A stretch of 64,000 nt of DNA from Ga0077530 sp035565975 (lineage in GTDB: Bacteria; Pseudomonadota; Alphaproteobacteria; Rhizobiales; Hyphomicrobiaceae), in NCBI GenBank assembly GCA_035565975.1, contig DATMRT010000031.1, positions 1 to 64,000 on the forward strand, read 5' to 3'. The notes under the pieces are model-generated. The model was not told the DNA's origin. It saw only the letters and a program-made list of their open reading frames with translations, and made no database searches. Within the stretch, counting starts at the first letter, position 1; each line of letters begins with the position of its first letter. Positions 1-7,829 of this stretch are shown one piece after another. A program made the position numbers and the translations under genes.

Positions 1-57
1 CGCCGCGTCGTACTTCAACGGAAGCAAAGCCGCCAACGACGCTTCCGGAGGAACGCC

Positions 58-528
58 ATGTCGCTCACGACGCTGCTCTCGTCCTTCACCGCCGCCGTCG
101 AGAAGAACGACGGTAACGCGCTCGCCGATTGCTTCACGGCCGACGGCGTCTATGACGACTACTTCTTCGGTCCGAGCAAGCCGGGGCGCGAGGGCATCGT
201 CGAGATGCTCGCGCACTTCTACGAGGGCGGGAAGGATTTCCGCTGGGACTTCTTCGATGTCGTCGAGGCGGGCAAGCTCGGCTATGCGAGCTACAATTTC
301 AGCTACACGTCCACCCTGCCGGATGTTGCAGGTACGCGCGTCGCGTTCGAGGGGATCAGCCGCTTCACACTCGAAGGCGGCAGGATCAAGCACTACGCCG
401 AGGTCTTCGACCGTTCGCTGGCGCTTGCGCAGCTCGACTTCGCGCCGGAGCGCCTGAAGAAAATCGCGACGAAGTACGCCGCGCGCCTCAAAGAGACCTC
501 CGCGATGGCGCGCCACGCCAAGGCGTGA
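58..528 (+). CDS. SnoaL-like / NTF2-fold small protein, function unknown
   Basis: A 156-residue protein with the composition and layout of the SnoaL-like (NTF2-fold) family: an N-terminal helix (LLSSFTAAVEKNDGNALADC), then DGVYDDYFFGPSKPGREGI and a beta-rich C-terminal half (ISRFTLEGGRIKHYAEVFDR). Members act as isomerases, hydrolases or ligand-binding domains, and no substrate can be read here. The start ATG is well supported by CGGAGGAACGCC just upstream. It stands alone, convergent with the ridA gene that follows. No signal peptide is visible, so it is probably cytosolic. The fold assignment is fairly safe; the function is not known. Confidence 0.75.
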   Translation: MSLTTLLSSFTAAVEKNDGNALADCFTADGVYDDYFFGPSKPGREGIVEMLAHFYEGGKDFRWDFFDVVEAGKLGYASYNFSYTSTLPDVAGTRVAFEGISRFTLEGGRIKHYAEVFDRSLALAQLDFAPERLKKIATKYAARLKETSAMARHAKA

Positions 529-541
529 CGCGCTCGCGGAC

Positions 542-925
542 TTACTTGCCGGCGTACGCGATCATCTCGATCTCGACGCGCGCGCCCATGGGCAGGCCCG
601 CGACCTGGATCGTCGACCGCGCCGGATAGGGCTCACTCATGTACTGCGCATACACGCCGTTGACGGCCTGGAAGTCGCCGAGGTCCATGAGGAAGATCGT
701 CGTCTTCACGACATTGCCGAAGCCGAGGCCTGCCGCTTCGAGGATCGCTTTCAGATTCTCGAGGCACTGCTTCGCCTGCGCAGCGATATCGCCTTCAACG
801 AGCTTGCCGGTTGCCGCATCGAGCGGGATCTGGCCGGAGATGTGCACGTAGTCGCCGGAAGCGACAGCCGCGGAATACGGCCCGATCGGCTTGCTCTTCG
901 GCGTGGTGATGGCTTTGCGTGTCAT
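542..925 (-). CDS. ridA: RidA family reactive intermediate/imine deaminase
   Basis: A 127-residue protein of the YjgF/YER057c/UK114 (RidA) family, the usual length. RidA hydrolyses reactive enamine and imine intermediates released by PLP enzymes such as threonine dehydratase, protecting other PLP enzymes in the cytosol. Visible signatures are IGPYSAAVASGDYVHISGQ near the N terminus, the conserved Arg in YPARSTIQVAGLP (about residue 103) and the C-terminal VEIEMIAYAGK. It is read leftward and ends 13 bases past the stop of the convergent SnoaL-like gene. Upstream lies a palindromic repeat element that separates it from mdh. Family members with the Arg are normally active; the natural substrate here is inferred. 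Confidence 0.92.
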   Translation of the reverse strand: MTRKAITTPKSKPIGPYSAAVASGDYVHISGQIPLDAATGKLVEGDIAAQAKQCLENLKAILEAAGLGFGNVVKTTIFLMDLGDFQAVNGVYAQYMSEPYPARSTIQVAGLPMGARVEIEMIAYAGK

Positions 926-958
926 GACTTCAACCTGTGAGAAGAGCGACCCACTCCT

Positions 959-1073
959 CCTTCTCCCCGTCCTTCACGGGGAGAAGGTCGGGATGAGGGG
1001 CGGCGGCACGCACAAACGTCGGAGTCTGCCGCCGCCCCTCACCCTGACCCTCTCCCCGCTTGCGGGGAGAGGG
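959..1073. repeat. Dispersed palindromic element, complete two-arm copy (copy A)
   Basis: Two related 45-50 base units face each other around a ~22-base unique centre. The left unit is a 12-bp hairpin (959-987, CCTTCTCCCCGT / ACGGGGAGAAGG) followed by TCGGGATGAGGGGCGGCGG. The right unit is the near-complement, ending in a second 12-bp hairpin (1048-1073, CCCTCTCCCCGC / GCGGGGAGAGGG, loop TT). The same unit recurs at 2253, 37450, 39376 and 58977. It lies between the mdh stop and the ridA start, where the transcript hairpins could slow or end transcription. Confidence 0.85.
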
Positions 1074-1098
1074 AAAAGTGAGCGTCGCTCAATGATGA

Positions 1099-2061
1099 TC
1101 AACCCAGCTGCGGCGCGATCTTCACGCACGCATCGACAAGGCCCTGCACCGAGGCGACCGACTTCTGGAACATCGCCTTCTCCGCATCGTTGAGCTCGAT
1201 CTCAACGATCTTCTCGACGCCATTCGCACCGATCACTACCGGCACGCCGACGTACATGTCCTTCACGCCGTACTGGCCCGTGAGGTACGCCGCGCACGGC
1301 AGGATGCGGCGCTTGTCCTTGAGATAGCTCTCGGCCATCTGGATCGCCGAGGATGCGGGCGCATAGAAAGCCGAACCCGTCTTCAGCAGCGCGACGATCT
1401 CGCCGCCGCCCTTGCGCGTGCGATCGACGATAGAGTCGAGCTTCTCCTGGCTGATCCAGCCCATCTTCACGAGATCGGGGAGCGGCACGCCGCCGACCGA
1501 CGAGTAACGCGCCAGCGGCACCATGTCGTCGCCATGGCCGCCGAGCACGAACGCCGTGACATCCTCGACCGAGACCTTCATCTCCTCGGCGAGGAAGTAG
1601 CGGAAACGCGCCGTGTCGAGCACGCCCGCCATGCCGACCACCTTGTTCTTCGGCAGACCGCAGGCCTTCTGCAACGCCCACACCATGGCATCGAGCGGGT
1701 TCGTGATGCAGATGACGAAGGCGTTCGGACAGTGCGCCTTGATGCCGGCGCCGACCGCTTCCATGACCTTGAGGTTGATGCCGAGGAGGTCGTCGCGGCT
1801 CATGCCGGGCTTCCTCGGCACGCCGGCCGTCACGATCACCACATCGGCGCCCGCGATATCGGCGTACGAGCTCGTGCCCTTCATGACCGAGTCGAAGCCC
1901 TCCACCGCGCCCGACTGCATGAGATCGAGCCCTTTGCCGGCCGGAATACCTTCCGCGATGTCGAACAGTACGACGTCGCCGAGCTCCTTGAGGCCGACGA
2001 GATGGGCAAGCGTGCCGCCGATCATGCCGGCGCCGACGAGGGCGATCTTGGTGCGCGCCAT
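1099..2061 (-). CDS. mdh: Malate dehydrogenase (NAD-dependent, LDH-like type)
   Basis: A 320-residue NAD-dependent malate dehydrogenase that interconverts malate and oxaloacetate in the TCA cycle. The N-terminal Rossmann motif is KIALVGAGMIGGTLAHL; the substrate and catalytic regions are RKPGMSRDDLL, CITNPLDAMVWALQ and LGGHGDDMVPLARYS with the catalytic His. Length fits the alphaproteobacterial LDH-like MDH class. The start is placed at the ATG giving MARTKIALVG because it sits behind GAAGGAGACCCCTCACC; a reading frame 15 codons longer lacks support. In many relatives mdh leads sucCD-sucAB, but here the next leftward feature is a repeat element and ridA, so it looks monocistronic. Confidence 0.97.
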   Translation of the reverse strand: MARTKIALVGAGMIGGTLAHLVGLKELGDVVLFDIAEGIPAGKGLDLMQSGAVEGFDSVMKGTSSYADIAGADVVIVTAGVPRKPGMSRDDLLGINLKVMEAVGAGIKAHCPNAFVICITNPLDAMVWALQKACGLPKNKVVGMAGVLDTARFRYFLAEEMKVSVEDVTAFVLGGHGDDMVPLARYSSVGGVPLPDLVKMGWISQEKLDSIVDRTRKGGGEIVALLKTGSAFYAPASSAIQMAESYLKDKRRILPCAAYLTGQYGVKDMYVGVPVVIGANGVEKIVEIELNDAEKAMFQKSVASVQGLVDACVKIAPQLG

Positions 2062-2252
2062 GGTGAGGGGTCTCCTTCGCGAGAAAGCGGGTGAAATGAT
2101 TGGCAATGCGCAGTGCGTCGGTCGGGCCGGTGCGGCGGCATCGTCGGCGTCGGCTTAGCGGGAAACGCGCGGCCGGGCAAGGTTGTGCGGTGGCATTCAG
2201 CTCGGCTGCGGCCCTGAGGGGGCGGCGCCAATCGCTGACATTAGCGTATGCT

Positions 2253-2297
2253 GCCGCCCCTCATCCTAACCTTCTCCCCGTAAGCACAGGGAGAAGG
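2253..2297. repeat. Dispersed palindromic element, half copy (copy B)
   Basis: A single unit, GCCGCCCCTCATCCTAACC followed by a CCTTCTCCC / GGGAGAAGG hairpin. One base of the arm has changed (CACAGGG instead of CACGGGG), so the stem is shorter than in copies A, C and D. Confidence 0.75.
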
Positions 2298-2335
2298 GAC
2301 TTGGCGGCGCCTGCGATCTCCGTCCTGCCCACTTC

Positions 2336-2467
2336 ATGAGCGCGCGACTGCGCGCCGGCCAGTAGGCCGTGCCCGAAAACATCAGCGCGCGACTGCGCGC
2401 CGGCCGGTAGGCCGGCCCGAAAACATCAGCGCGCGACTGCGCGCCGGCCATAGGCCGTTCCGAACGC
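2336..2467. repeat. Three tandem ~44-base repeats
   Basis: Copies at 2336-2380 (45), 2381-2424 (44) and 2425-2467 (43). Each begins ATSAGCGCGCGACTGCGCGCC and continues GGCC(A/G)-TAGGCC-CCGAAAAC with small changes. Inside each copy GCGCGC flanks GACT (GCGCGCGACTGCGCGC) and GGCC repeats flank GTA or A, so every unit can form one or two short hairpins. Copies are directly adjacent without unique spacers, which excludes a CRISPR. Confidence 0.85.
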
Positions 2468-2556
2468 ATGAGCACCACGCCGCCGCTATGGCCGCCGCGG
2501 CATGGCACAACGGGCCGGTTGCGAAGCACCCCTTCCCAGCAGCCGGCGGCCCTTCT

Positions 2557-3675
2557 TCAAGAAAGAGTTTCGAACAGCCGCTTCTGGAGCATCATACGCG
2601 GCACCAGCGACGAGATGTAGAGATGCTCGCCGAGCGTATGCGCGCCGTTGCCGTCGACGCCAAGGCCGTCGAGGGTCGGCACCTTGTGCGCGGTGAAATT
2701 GCCGTCGCTGCCGCCACCCGTGGAGAGGTCGTGCAGCTCGAAGCCGATCTCGGCCGCGAGGCCCTTAGCGTGCGCGAAGAGCGCCGCGATCCCCGAGTTC
2801 TTCTCGAAGGGCGGGCGATTAAGGCCTCCTTCGATGATGAGCTCGATGGCCGGATTGTGCGGCTTCAGCGCCTTGAGGCGCGCATCGAACTCCTGGCCAT
2901 CGGCGACCGTCAGCACGCGCATGTCGATCGTCGCCGTGCAATGCTCCGGCACGACGTTGTCGGCGGTGCCGCCCTTGATCTGTCCGATATTGAAGGTGAC
3001 GCCGCGCTTGTAGTCTGTCCACCCGTCGATCGTCACGGCCTGGCGCGCAACCTCGGTGATGGCGTTGAGCCCGTCCTGGTGCTTGCTCCCGGCATGCGCC
3101 GGACGCCCGTGAGCCTTCATGACATAGCGGCCAACGCCCTTGCGGCCGGTGACGACGCGACCGCCGTCCCGCGCCGGCTCGGTCACCAGGACGTACTTTG
3201 CGCGCTCCGCCTCGGCTTCGATGAGACGGCGCGAGGTAGTGCTGCCCGTCTCCTCGTCGGAGACGTAGAGAAGGCGGATCGGCAGGCCGTTCGGCGTCGG
3301 CCCGGCGGCAATGGCGCGGTAGGCGCAGAGCGCGATATAGGCGCCGCCCTTCATGTCGTAGATGCCCGGGCCGTAAGCCTTGTCGCCCTCGACGCGGAAG
3401 GGGAGGTCCTTCGCGAGCGTCCCCTTGGGATGCACGGTGTCGAGATGGCAGAGCACGAGGATGCCCGGTCCGTCGCCGCCCCAGGCCGAGGTGATGCGCA
3501 GGTGATCGCCGCGCCCGTTGATGCCGGGGATGCGCTCGACCGTGGCGCCGGCGGCCTCGTAGTCGGCCGCGCACTTCGACATCATGTGGTTGACGCCCTC
3601 GACGTCCGCCGTCTGGCTCTCGATCTCGACCCAGGTTCTGAGCCCTGCGAGAATTTCCTCGGCCGTCATGTCCAT
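2557..3675 (-). CDS. M20 family metallopeptidase (glutamate carboxypeptidase-like)
   Basis: A 372-residue cytosolic zinc peptidase/deacylase of the M20 family, closest in pattern to the CPG2 (glutamate carboxypeptidase) branch. Metal and catalytic motifs appear in order: HLDTVHPKG, YGPGIYDMKGG, SDEETGS, TEPARDGG and the late His in GVDGNGAHTLGEH. The dimerisation/lid domain lies between (GRPAHAGSKHQDG, then the AIDMRVL-type strand as TATIDMRVL). The start is set at the ATG encoding MDMTAEEIL, preceded by GAGGGAGTACCGGGCAC; longer starts run into the preceding gene's stop. It lies 75 bases after the DMT transporter gene on the same strand and is probably co-transcribed, suggesting uptake and hydrolysis of a peptide-like or N-acyl amino acid substrate. 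Substrate not determinable. Confidence 0.88.
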   Translation of the reverse strand: MDMTAEEILAGLRTWVEIESQTADVEGVNHMMSKCAADYEAAGATVERIPGINGRGDHLRITSAWGGDGPGILVLCHLDTVHPKGTLAKDLPFRVEGDKAYGPGIYDMKGGAYIALCAYRAIAAGPTPNGLPIRLLYVSDEETGSTTSRRLIEAEAERAKYVLVTEPARDGGRVVTGRKGVGRYVMKAHGRPAHAGSKHQDGLNAITEVARQAVTIDGWTDYKRGVTFNIGQIKGGTADNVVPEHCTATIDMRVLTVADGQEFDARLKALKPHNPAIELIIEGGLNRPPFEKNSGIAALFAHAKGLAAEIGFELHDLSTGGGSDGNFTAHKVPTLDGLGVDGNGAHTLGEHLYISSLVPRMMLQKRLFETLS

Positions 3676-3750
3676 GTGCCCGGTACTCCCTCGAAGATCC
3701 GCCCCGTTTGCAGTGCCGTCCTTCTTACTCGCTCCCGAAGATCGGACCAC

Positions 3751-4662
3751 TCACGTTTCCGCGCGGCGTTTCGGCGCAAGGCCCGCCTCACACCAGGTGA
3801 CGAACAGTGTCGAGCCGACGATGAGCGCCGCGCCGAGCCAGGTCGACCAGCCGGGGACCTCGCTGAAGAAGATATACCCCCACGTCACCATCCACAGCAG
3901 GCGCACATAATCGGCGGGCATCAGGATGCTGGCGTCGATCATGCGCAGTGCCTGCACGTAGCAGTAGTTACCGAGGGCGGCGATGCCGCCCATACCGAGC
4001 AACACCAGCCAGATTTGCGGGCTCGGCGTGACCCAGACCGGAATCGCGGCCAGGCCGGCAATCGGGGCAATCATCAGCGGCTGATAGAAGGCAATGGTGA
4101 TCGTGCTGTCGTAACGGGTAAGCTGCTTCGCCATGAGCTGCGAGACCGCCCAGAGTATATTGGCAACCATGGCCGCAACGGCGGCGAGCGAGACGGCCGC
4201 AAAGCCTGGCTTCAGGATCACCAGCGCCCCAAGCAATCCGCAAATGACGGCGCCCGTCCGCAGTTTGCCGACCGGTTCGGCGAAATAGATCGCGGCGCCG
4301 ATCGTGATGAAGATCGGGGTCGTAAAGCTCAGCACGGCGGCATCGGCCAGCGGCAGGTTCGCCAGCGCGTAGTACCAGACGGACGTCGAGACGACGCCGA
4401 CCAAGCCACGACACATCTGCAAAGGAAGATTATTGGTGCGCCAAGCGATGTTGCTCGGCCGAAAAACAAAAGGCGCGGTCAGCAGCAGGGAGAATAGCGT
4501 GCGCAGGAAGGCGGTCTGGACGGAGGGAAGCTCGGCGCCGACGAAACGCACGCCGAGATGCAGCAAGGAGGAATTGAACCCCGCGACGAGCATCAGCAGG
4601 ACAGCCGCAACAACGATATTGCGCCCGGCCGAGCCGACCGTGGCGGCTTCCTGGCCGGTCAT
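3751..4662 (-). CDS. DMT family transporter (two EamA domains)
   Basis: A 303-residue integral membrane protein of the drug/metabolite transporter superfamily with two EamA repeats and about ten transmembrane helices. The first repeat starts at VVAAVLLMLVAGFNSSLL and contains PLADAAVLSFTTPIF, which echoes the family's loop motif. The second repeat starts after LTRYDSTITIAFYQP and ends near the WSTWLGAALIVGSTLFV helix. Such carriers export or import amino acids, nucleosides or other small metabolites; the substrate cannot be read. It sits between a 25-residue membrane peptide gene 34 bases upstream and the M20 peptidase downstream, all leftward, so these three look like one transcription unit. 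Confidence 0.9.
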   Translation of the reverse strand: MTGQEAATVGSAGRNIVVAAVLLMLVAGFNSSLLHLGVRFVGAELPSVQTAFLRTLFSLLLTAPFVFRPSNIAWRTNNLPLQMCRGLVGVVSTSVWYYALANLPLADAAVLSFTTPIFITIGAAIYFAEPVGKLRTGAVICGLLGALVILKPGFAAVSLAAVAAMVANILWAVSQLMAKQLTRYDSTITIAFYQPLMIAPIAGLAAIPVWVTPSPQIWLVLLGMGGIAALGNYCYVQALRMIDASILMPADYVRLLWMVTWGYIFFSEVPGWSTWLGAALIVGSTLFVTWCEAGLAPKRRAET

Positions 4663-4696
4663 CTGTCTTCGCCCTGCCTCAAACCGCCTGCTCGTC

Positions 4697-4774
4697 TCAA
4701 ACGAGGCCGAGCACGCCGAAGAACCCCACTGCCAACGCGCCGACGAAGGCGAGCAGGAACAGCAGCCATTTCAT
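4697..4774 (-). CDS. Possible 25-residue single-pass membrane peptide
   Basis: A 25-codon frame starting MKWLLFLLAF and ending FFGVLGLV, almost entirely hydrophobic, long enough for one transmembrane helix. The ATG follows a very strong ribosome binding site (GGGAGGGAG, six bases before the ATG). It ends 34 bases before the DMT transporter ATG, so it would be the first cistron of that unit. It is too short for standard gene calling. Possible roles are a small partner of the transporter or a toxin-like or leader peptide; none can be claimed. The composition could also be a fragment of an upstream leader, so the call rests on the ribosome binding site and the clean hydrophobic frame. Confidence 0.45.
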   Translation of the reverse strand: MKWLLFLLAFVGALAVGFFGVLGLV

Positions 4775-5161
4775 CACACGCTCCCTCCCTGGGAGAGTGC
4801 CGCGCCGGCTGCGGCGGTTTGTCTCGCGTCAACGGAAGAGACACCCGCTCTGTTGCCTGCTGAGCCGGCCGGCCGCGCAACACCACCGTGCCTCGCCACT
4901 ATGACGGTCGCCGGGGTCCTTGGGAAGCAGGACCAGCGAAGGGAAGCGGCCGGGCCGGATTGACTTGCCGGAAGGGCCCCCATATAAGCCCTGCACTCAT
5001 TCGAGGACATGGGCGCACTGTCCCCGGCGCATGCGTCGGGAGCGGGGGCGCCGATTGGTGTTGCAGCGGCACTGCCGCGCCAGACGCATATGCCCGGCGG
5101 CCGAGCCGCCTAGAACGCGCCTCGGCGGTCCTGCCGCCAGCGCCAGTATGGAGAACGTATC
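4775..5161. other. Divergent intergenic region upstream of rpmH
   Basis: About 387 bases between the leftward small-peptide/DMT unit and rpmH. The right half contains the rpmH promoter (4960-4988) and a GC-rich untranslated leader of roughly 165 bases. The left half must hold the promoter for the DMT unit, but no clear hexamers were found. DnaA boxes were looked for because rpmH-rnpA can lie near an origin, and no convincing TTATCCACA-type sites were seen. Confidence 0.5.
4960..4988 (+). promoter_or_regulatory. Sigma-70 type promoter of rpmH operon
   Basis: TTGACT at 4960-4965 and TATAAG at 4983-4988 with an exact 17-base spacer, a near-consensus housekeeping promoter. Transcription would start near 4995, leaving a leader of about 165 bases before rpmH, as expected for a highly expressed ribosomal protein operon. 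Confidence 0.7.
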
Positions 5162-5296
5162 GTGAAGCGGACCTATCAGCCGAGCAAGCTCGTGCGCAAG
5201 CGCCGGCACGGTTTCCGCGCCCGCATGGCGACGGTCGGCGGCCGCAATGTCATTGCGCGGCGCCGCGCCAAGGGCCGCAAGCGTCTCTCGGCCTGA
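5162..5296 (+). CDS. rpmH: 50S ribosomal protein L34
   Basis: A 44-residue, very basic protein identical in layout to L34: VKRTYQPSKLVRKRRHGF at the start, then RARMATVGGRNVIARRRAKG and RKRLSA at the end. L34 is a small protein of the large ribosomal subunit. The start codon is GTG, supported by TGGAGAACGTATC just upstream and by family alignment from the KRTYQPS motif. It is the first gene of the rpmH-rnpA-yidC-engB cluster behind a strong promoter; the short length means ordinary gene tracks can miss it. Confidence 0.97.
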   Translation: MKRTYQPSKLVRKRRHGFRARMATVGGRNVIARRRAKGRKRLSA

Positions 5297-5413
5297 GGCC
5301 GGCCGCGCACCGAGCCGGGCCGGCGGGCCGTTGGCCGCTGAGCAGTGGATGCGTGGAGCAGGCGGCGAGCAAAGCGTGGCCACGTTGGCTCTTTCCGGTC
5401 GCGCGGTGATCGG

Positions 5414-5929
5414 ATGCACCAGATGGCCATCGCGACACTGAAGCGGCGAGCAGAGTTCCTCCGAGTTCGTGGCGGTCGGCGGTGGTCAACCCCCGCGTTC
5501 ATTATCGAGATGCGGGTACGTTCCGGGAGCGATCGACCCATGAGGGCCGAAATGGTGGCCGACACCGCCGGAGGGGAGCGAGAGGTTGCCAAGCGCCTCG
5601 CCCCAGCCGCGACCGCGCCGCGCTTCGGCTTCACGGCCACCAAGAAGCTCGGCAATGCCGTGATCCGCAATCGCATCCGCCGCCGCCTCAAGGAGGTCGT
5701 GCGGCTGGTGGCGCCGGGCGCGGCCCGCGCGGGCTGCGACTACGTGCTGATCGCACGCGAGGTGGCGGCGACCCGCTCCTTTGCGGACCTCGAGCGCGAT
5801 CTCGCCGCGGCGTTCGCGGCACTCCATGCGCCGACGGCCGCGGGAATACGCAAGGATACGCGCGGCGGCACCCGCCCGATCCCGGCAGGCGGCCGGGCCG
5901 GGCGGACAGGCCCTGCAAGCGAAGGCTGA
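5414..5929 (+). CDS. rnpA: Ribonuclease P protein component
   Basis: A 171-residue basic protein, the protein subunit of RNase P, which removes 5' leaders from pre-tRNA together with the catalytic RNA. The N terminus IATLKRRAEFLRVRGG and the family signature RFGFTATKKLGNAVIRNRIR, then RRLKEVVRLV, are clear. Between them lies an insertion of about 40 residues (roughly 40-75), and a basic Gly/Arg-rich tail extends past the fold, making it longer than the ~120-residue enterobacterial protein. Two ATGs three codons apart (5414, 5423) are possible starts and neither has a good ribosome binding site. It lies about 117 bases after rpmH and 7 bases before yidC. Confidence 0.93.
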   Translation: MHQMAIATLKRRAEFLRVRGGRRWSTPAFIIEMRVRSGSDRPMRAEMVADTAGGEREVAKRLAPAATAPRFGFTATKKLGNAVIRNRIRRRLKEVVRLVAPGAARAGCDYVLIAREVAATRSFADLERDLAAAFAALHAPTAAGIRKDTRGGTRPIPAGGRAGRTGPASEG

Positions 5930-5936
5930 TGACCCG

Positions 5937-7829
5937 ATGATGCAGCACGACGACAACCAGAAGAACCTCCTGCTCGCGATCGTGCTCTCGATCGGCGTGC
6001 TTCTCTTCTGGCAGTTCTATTACGCCGGCCCGAAGATGCAGCAGGAGCGCGAGCGCGCCGCCCGGCAGCAGCAGCAGCAAACGCAAGCCCAGCCCGGCAC
6101 GCCGGATGCCAGCCAGACTGCGACGCCGGGATCGGCGCCCGTCGCCACGCCCGGCACTGCCCCGAGTGCGCCTGGTGCCGTCCCTGGTGCTAGCGCTCCG
6201 GCCGCCGTCGCGCATACGCGTGACACGGCCATCAAGTCGTCGCCACGGGTCTCGATCTCGACCCCGAGCCTCACGGGCTCGATCTCGCTCAAGGGCGGGC
6301 GCATCGATGACCTGGTGCTCGTGAAGTACCGCGAGCAGGTCTCCCCGACGAGCCCGAACGTCATCCTCTTCTCGCCGGCCGACGCGCCGAATGCCTATTT
6401 CGCCGAGCACGGATGGGTCGCCGCCGGCGGCAGCACCACGAATCTTCCCGGGCGCGATACGCTTTGGACCGCGGAGTCGAGCGGCCAGCTTACACCGACC
6501 AGCCCTGTGCGCCTCACCTGGGACAACGGCGAGGGACTGACCTTCCGCCGTACGATCTCCGTCGACAAGGACTACATGTTCACGGTCCGCGACGAGGTCG
6601 AGAACAAGTCCCAGACGGCGCAGACCCTCTTTCCTTATGCGCGCATCTATCGCTCGGGCACGCCCAAGCTCGAGGGCTTCTACATTCTCCACGAAGGCCT
6701 GATCGGCTTCATCGGCGATGCGGGCCTTCAGGAGATCAAGTACGCCGACGTCCTCAAGGAGGGCGGCAACAGGACGATCGAGAAAGCCACGGGCGGCTGG
6801 CTCGGCATTACCGACAAGTACTGGGCGGCGTCCGTCATTCCGAATCAGACCGGCGAATTCCGGGCGAACTTCCTCGGCATCCCGGCAAGCCCGGGACAGC
6901 GCGAGGCCTTCCAGACGGATTATCTGGCTTCCGCCGTCACGGTTGCTCCGGGCGCGACAGGCTCGGCCGAAGGACATCTCTTCGCCGGCGCCAAGGAGGT
7001 GTACACGATCAACGGCTATGGCGACGCGCTCCACATCAAGCGCTTCGACCTCATGATCGACTGGGGCTGGTTCCACTTCATCACCAAGCCGCTCTTCCAG
7101 CTGATCCATTGGCTCGCGAGCTGGCTGGCAAGCATCGGCGTCAGCGCGAACTTCGGCATCGCGATCCTGCTGACCACGGTGCTCGTCAAGGCGGCCTTCT
7201 TCCCGCTCGCCAACAAGTCCTATGAGTCCATGGCGAAGATGAAGAAGCTGCAGCCGGAGATGGAGAAGCTGCGCGAGCGCTACAAGGACGATCGCGCCAA
7301 GCAGCAGCAAGAGCTGATGGCTCTCTACAAGAAAGAGAAGATCAACCCGCTCGCGGGCTGCCTCCCGATCGTGCTTCAGATCCCCGTGTTCTTCGCGCTC
7401 TACAAGGTGCTGTTCGTGACCATCGACATGCGTCACGCGCCCTTCTACGGCTGGATCAAGGACCTGTCCGCACCGGACCCGACATCTCTCATCAACCTGT
7501 TCGGACTGTTGCCCTTCGAGGCGCCGCACTTCCTGCACGTCGGCGTGTGGCCGATCATCATGGGCATCACGATGTGGGTCCAGATGCAGCTCAATCCGCA
7601 GCAGCCCGATCCCATCCAGCAGAAGATCTTCAACTGGATGCCGGTGCTGTTCACGTTCCTGCTCGCCTCGTTCCCGGCCGGCCTCGTGATCTACTGGGCC
7701 TGGAACAACGTGCTCTCGCTGCTGCAGCAGTACGCGATCATGCGCAAGAACAATACCGAGGTGCACCTGTGGAAGAACCTCGGCGTCGAGAAGTGGCTGG
7801 CAGCACGCCGCGCCACTGACAAGAAGTGA
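5937..7829 (+). CDS. yidC: Membrane protein insertase YidC
   Basis: A 630-residue inner-membrane insertase that places proteins into the membrane alone or with SecYEG. It has the proteobacterial architecture: an N-terminal transmembrane helix (LLLAIVLSIGVLLFWQFYY), a Gln- and Pro/Ala-rich linker, a large periplasmic beta domain (about residues 80-350), then the conserved core with helices including GIAILLTTVLVKAAFFPLAN, the hydrophilic-groove helix, LAGCLPIVLQIPVFFALYKV and FPAGLVIYWAWNNVLSLLQQ. The start MMQHDDNQKN was chosen from family alignment; the longer upstream frame overlaps rnpA. Its stop overlaps the GTG of engB by three bases, implying translational coupling. Confidence 0.97.
   Translation: MMQHDDNQKNLLLAIVLSIGVLLFWQFYYAGPKMQQERERAARQQQQQTQAQPGTPDASQTATPGSAPVATPGTAPSAPGAVPGASAPAAVAHTRDTAIKSSPRVSISTPSLTGSISLKGGRIDDLVLVKYREQVSPTSPNVILFSPADAPNAYFAEHGWVAAGGSTTNLPGRDTLWTAESSGQLTPTSPVRLTWDNGEGLTFRRTISVDKDYMFTVRDEVENKSQTAQTLFPYARIYRSGTPKLEGFYILHEGLIGFIGDAGLQEIKYADVLKEGGNRTIEKATGGWLGITDKYWAASVIPNQTGEFRANFLGIPASPGQREAFQTDYLASAVTVAPGATGSAEGHLFAGAKEVYTINGYGDALHIKRFDLMIDWGWFHFITKPLFQLIHWLASWLASIGVSANFGIAILLTTVLVKAAFFPLANKSYESMAKMKKLQPEMEKLRERYKDDRAKQQQELMALYKKEKINPLAGCLPIVLQIPVFFALYKVLFVTIDMRHAPFYGWIKDLSAPDPTSLINLFGLLPFEAPHFLHVGVWPIIMGITMWVQMQLNPQQPDPIQQKIFNWMPVLFTFLLASFPAGLVIYWAWNNVLSLLQQYAIMRKNNTEVHLWKNLGVEKWLAARRATDKK

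Larger units (their letters stand above)
2062..2556. other. Gene-free interval upstream of mdh, repeat rich
   Basis: About 495 bases between the mdh start and the end of the M20 peptidase gene. It must carry the leftward mdh promoter, but no convincing -35/-10 pair could be picked out. It contains one half-copy of the dispersed palindromic element (2253-2297) and three tandem ~44-base repeats (2336-2467). A leftward open frame crosses the repeats but only translates them into repeated PARSRALM-type peptides and has no supporting ribosome binding site. Confidence 0.6.

Noticed and set aside
2336..2467. CRISPR array
   Set aside because: Repeat units are directly adjacent with no unique spacers, and there are no cas genes.
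2266..2529. A small minus-strand frame with repeated PARSRALM peptides
   Set aside because: It is only the translation of the three tandem 44-base repeats and the palindromic element; no ribosome binding site.
2488..4497. A 669-codon plus-strand open frame
   Set aside because: It lies opposite the M20 peptidase and DMT transporter genes, which both have family motifs and ribosome binding sites. Long antisense frames are expected in such GC-rich genes.
4775..5161. Replication origin next to rpmH
   Set aside because: No DnaA boxes, dnaA or dnaN nearby; rpmH-rnpA-yidC is commonly away from the origin in alphaproteobacteria.
5688..7766. A 692-codon minus-strand open frame
   Set aside because: Antisense to yidC, which is certain; composition is His/Arg/Asp rich without motifs.
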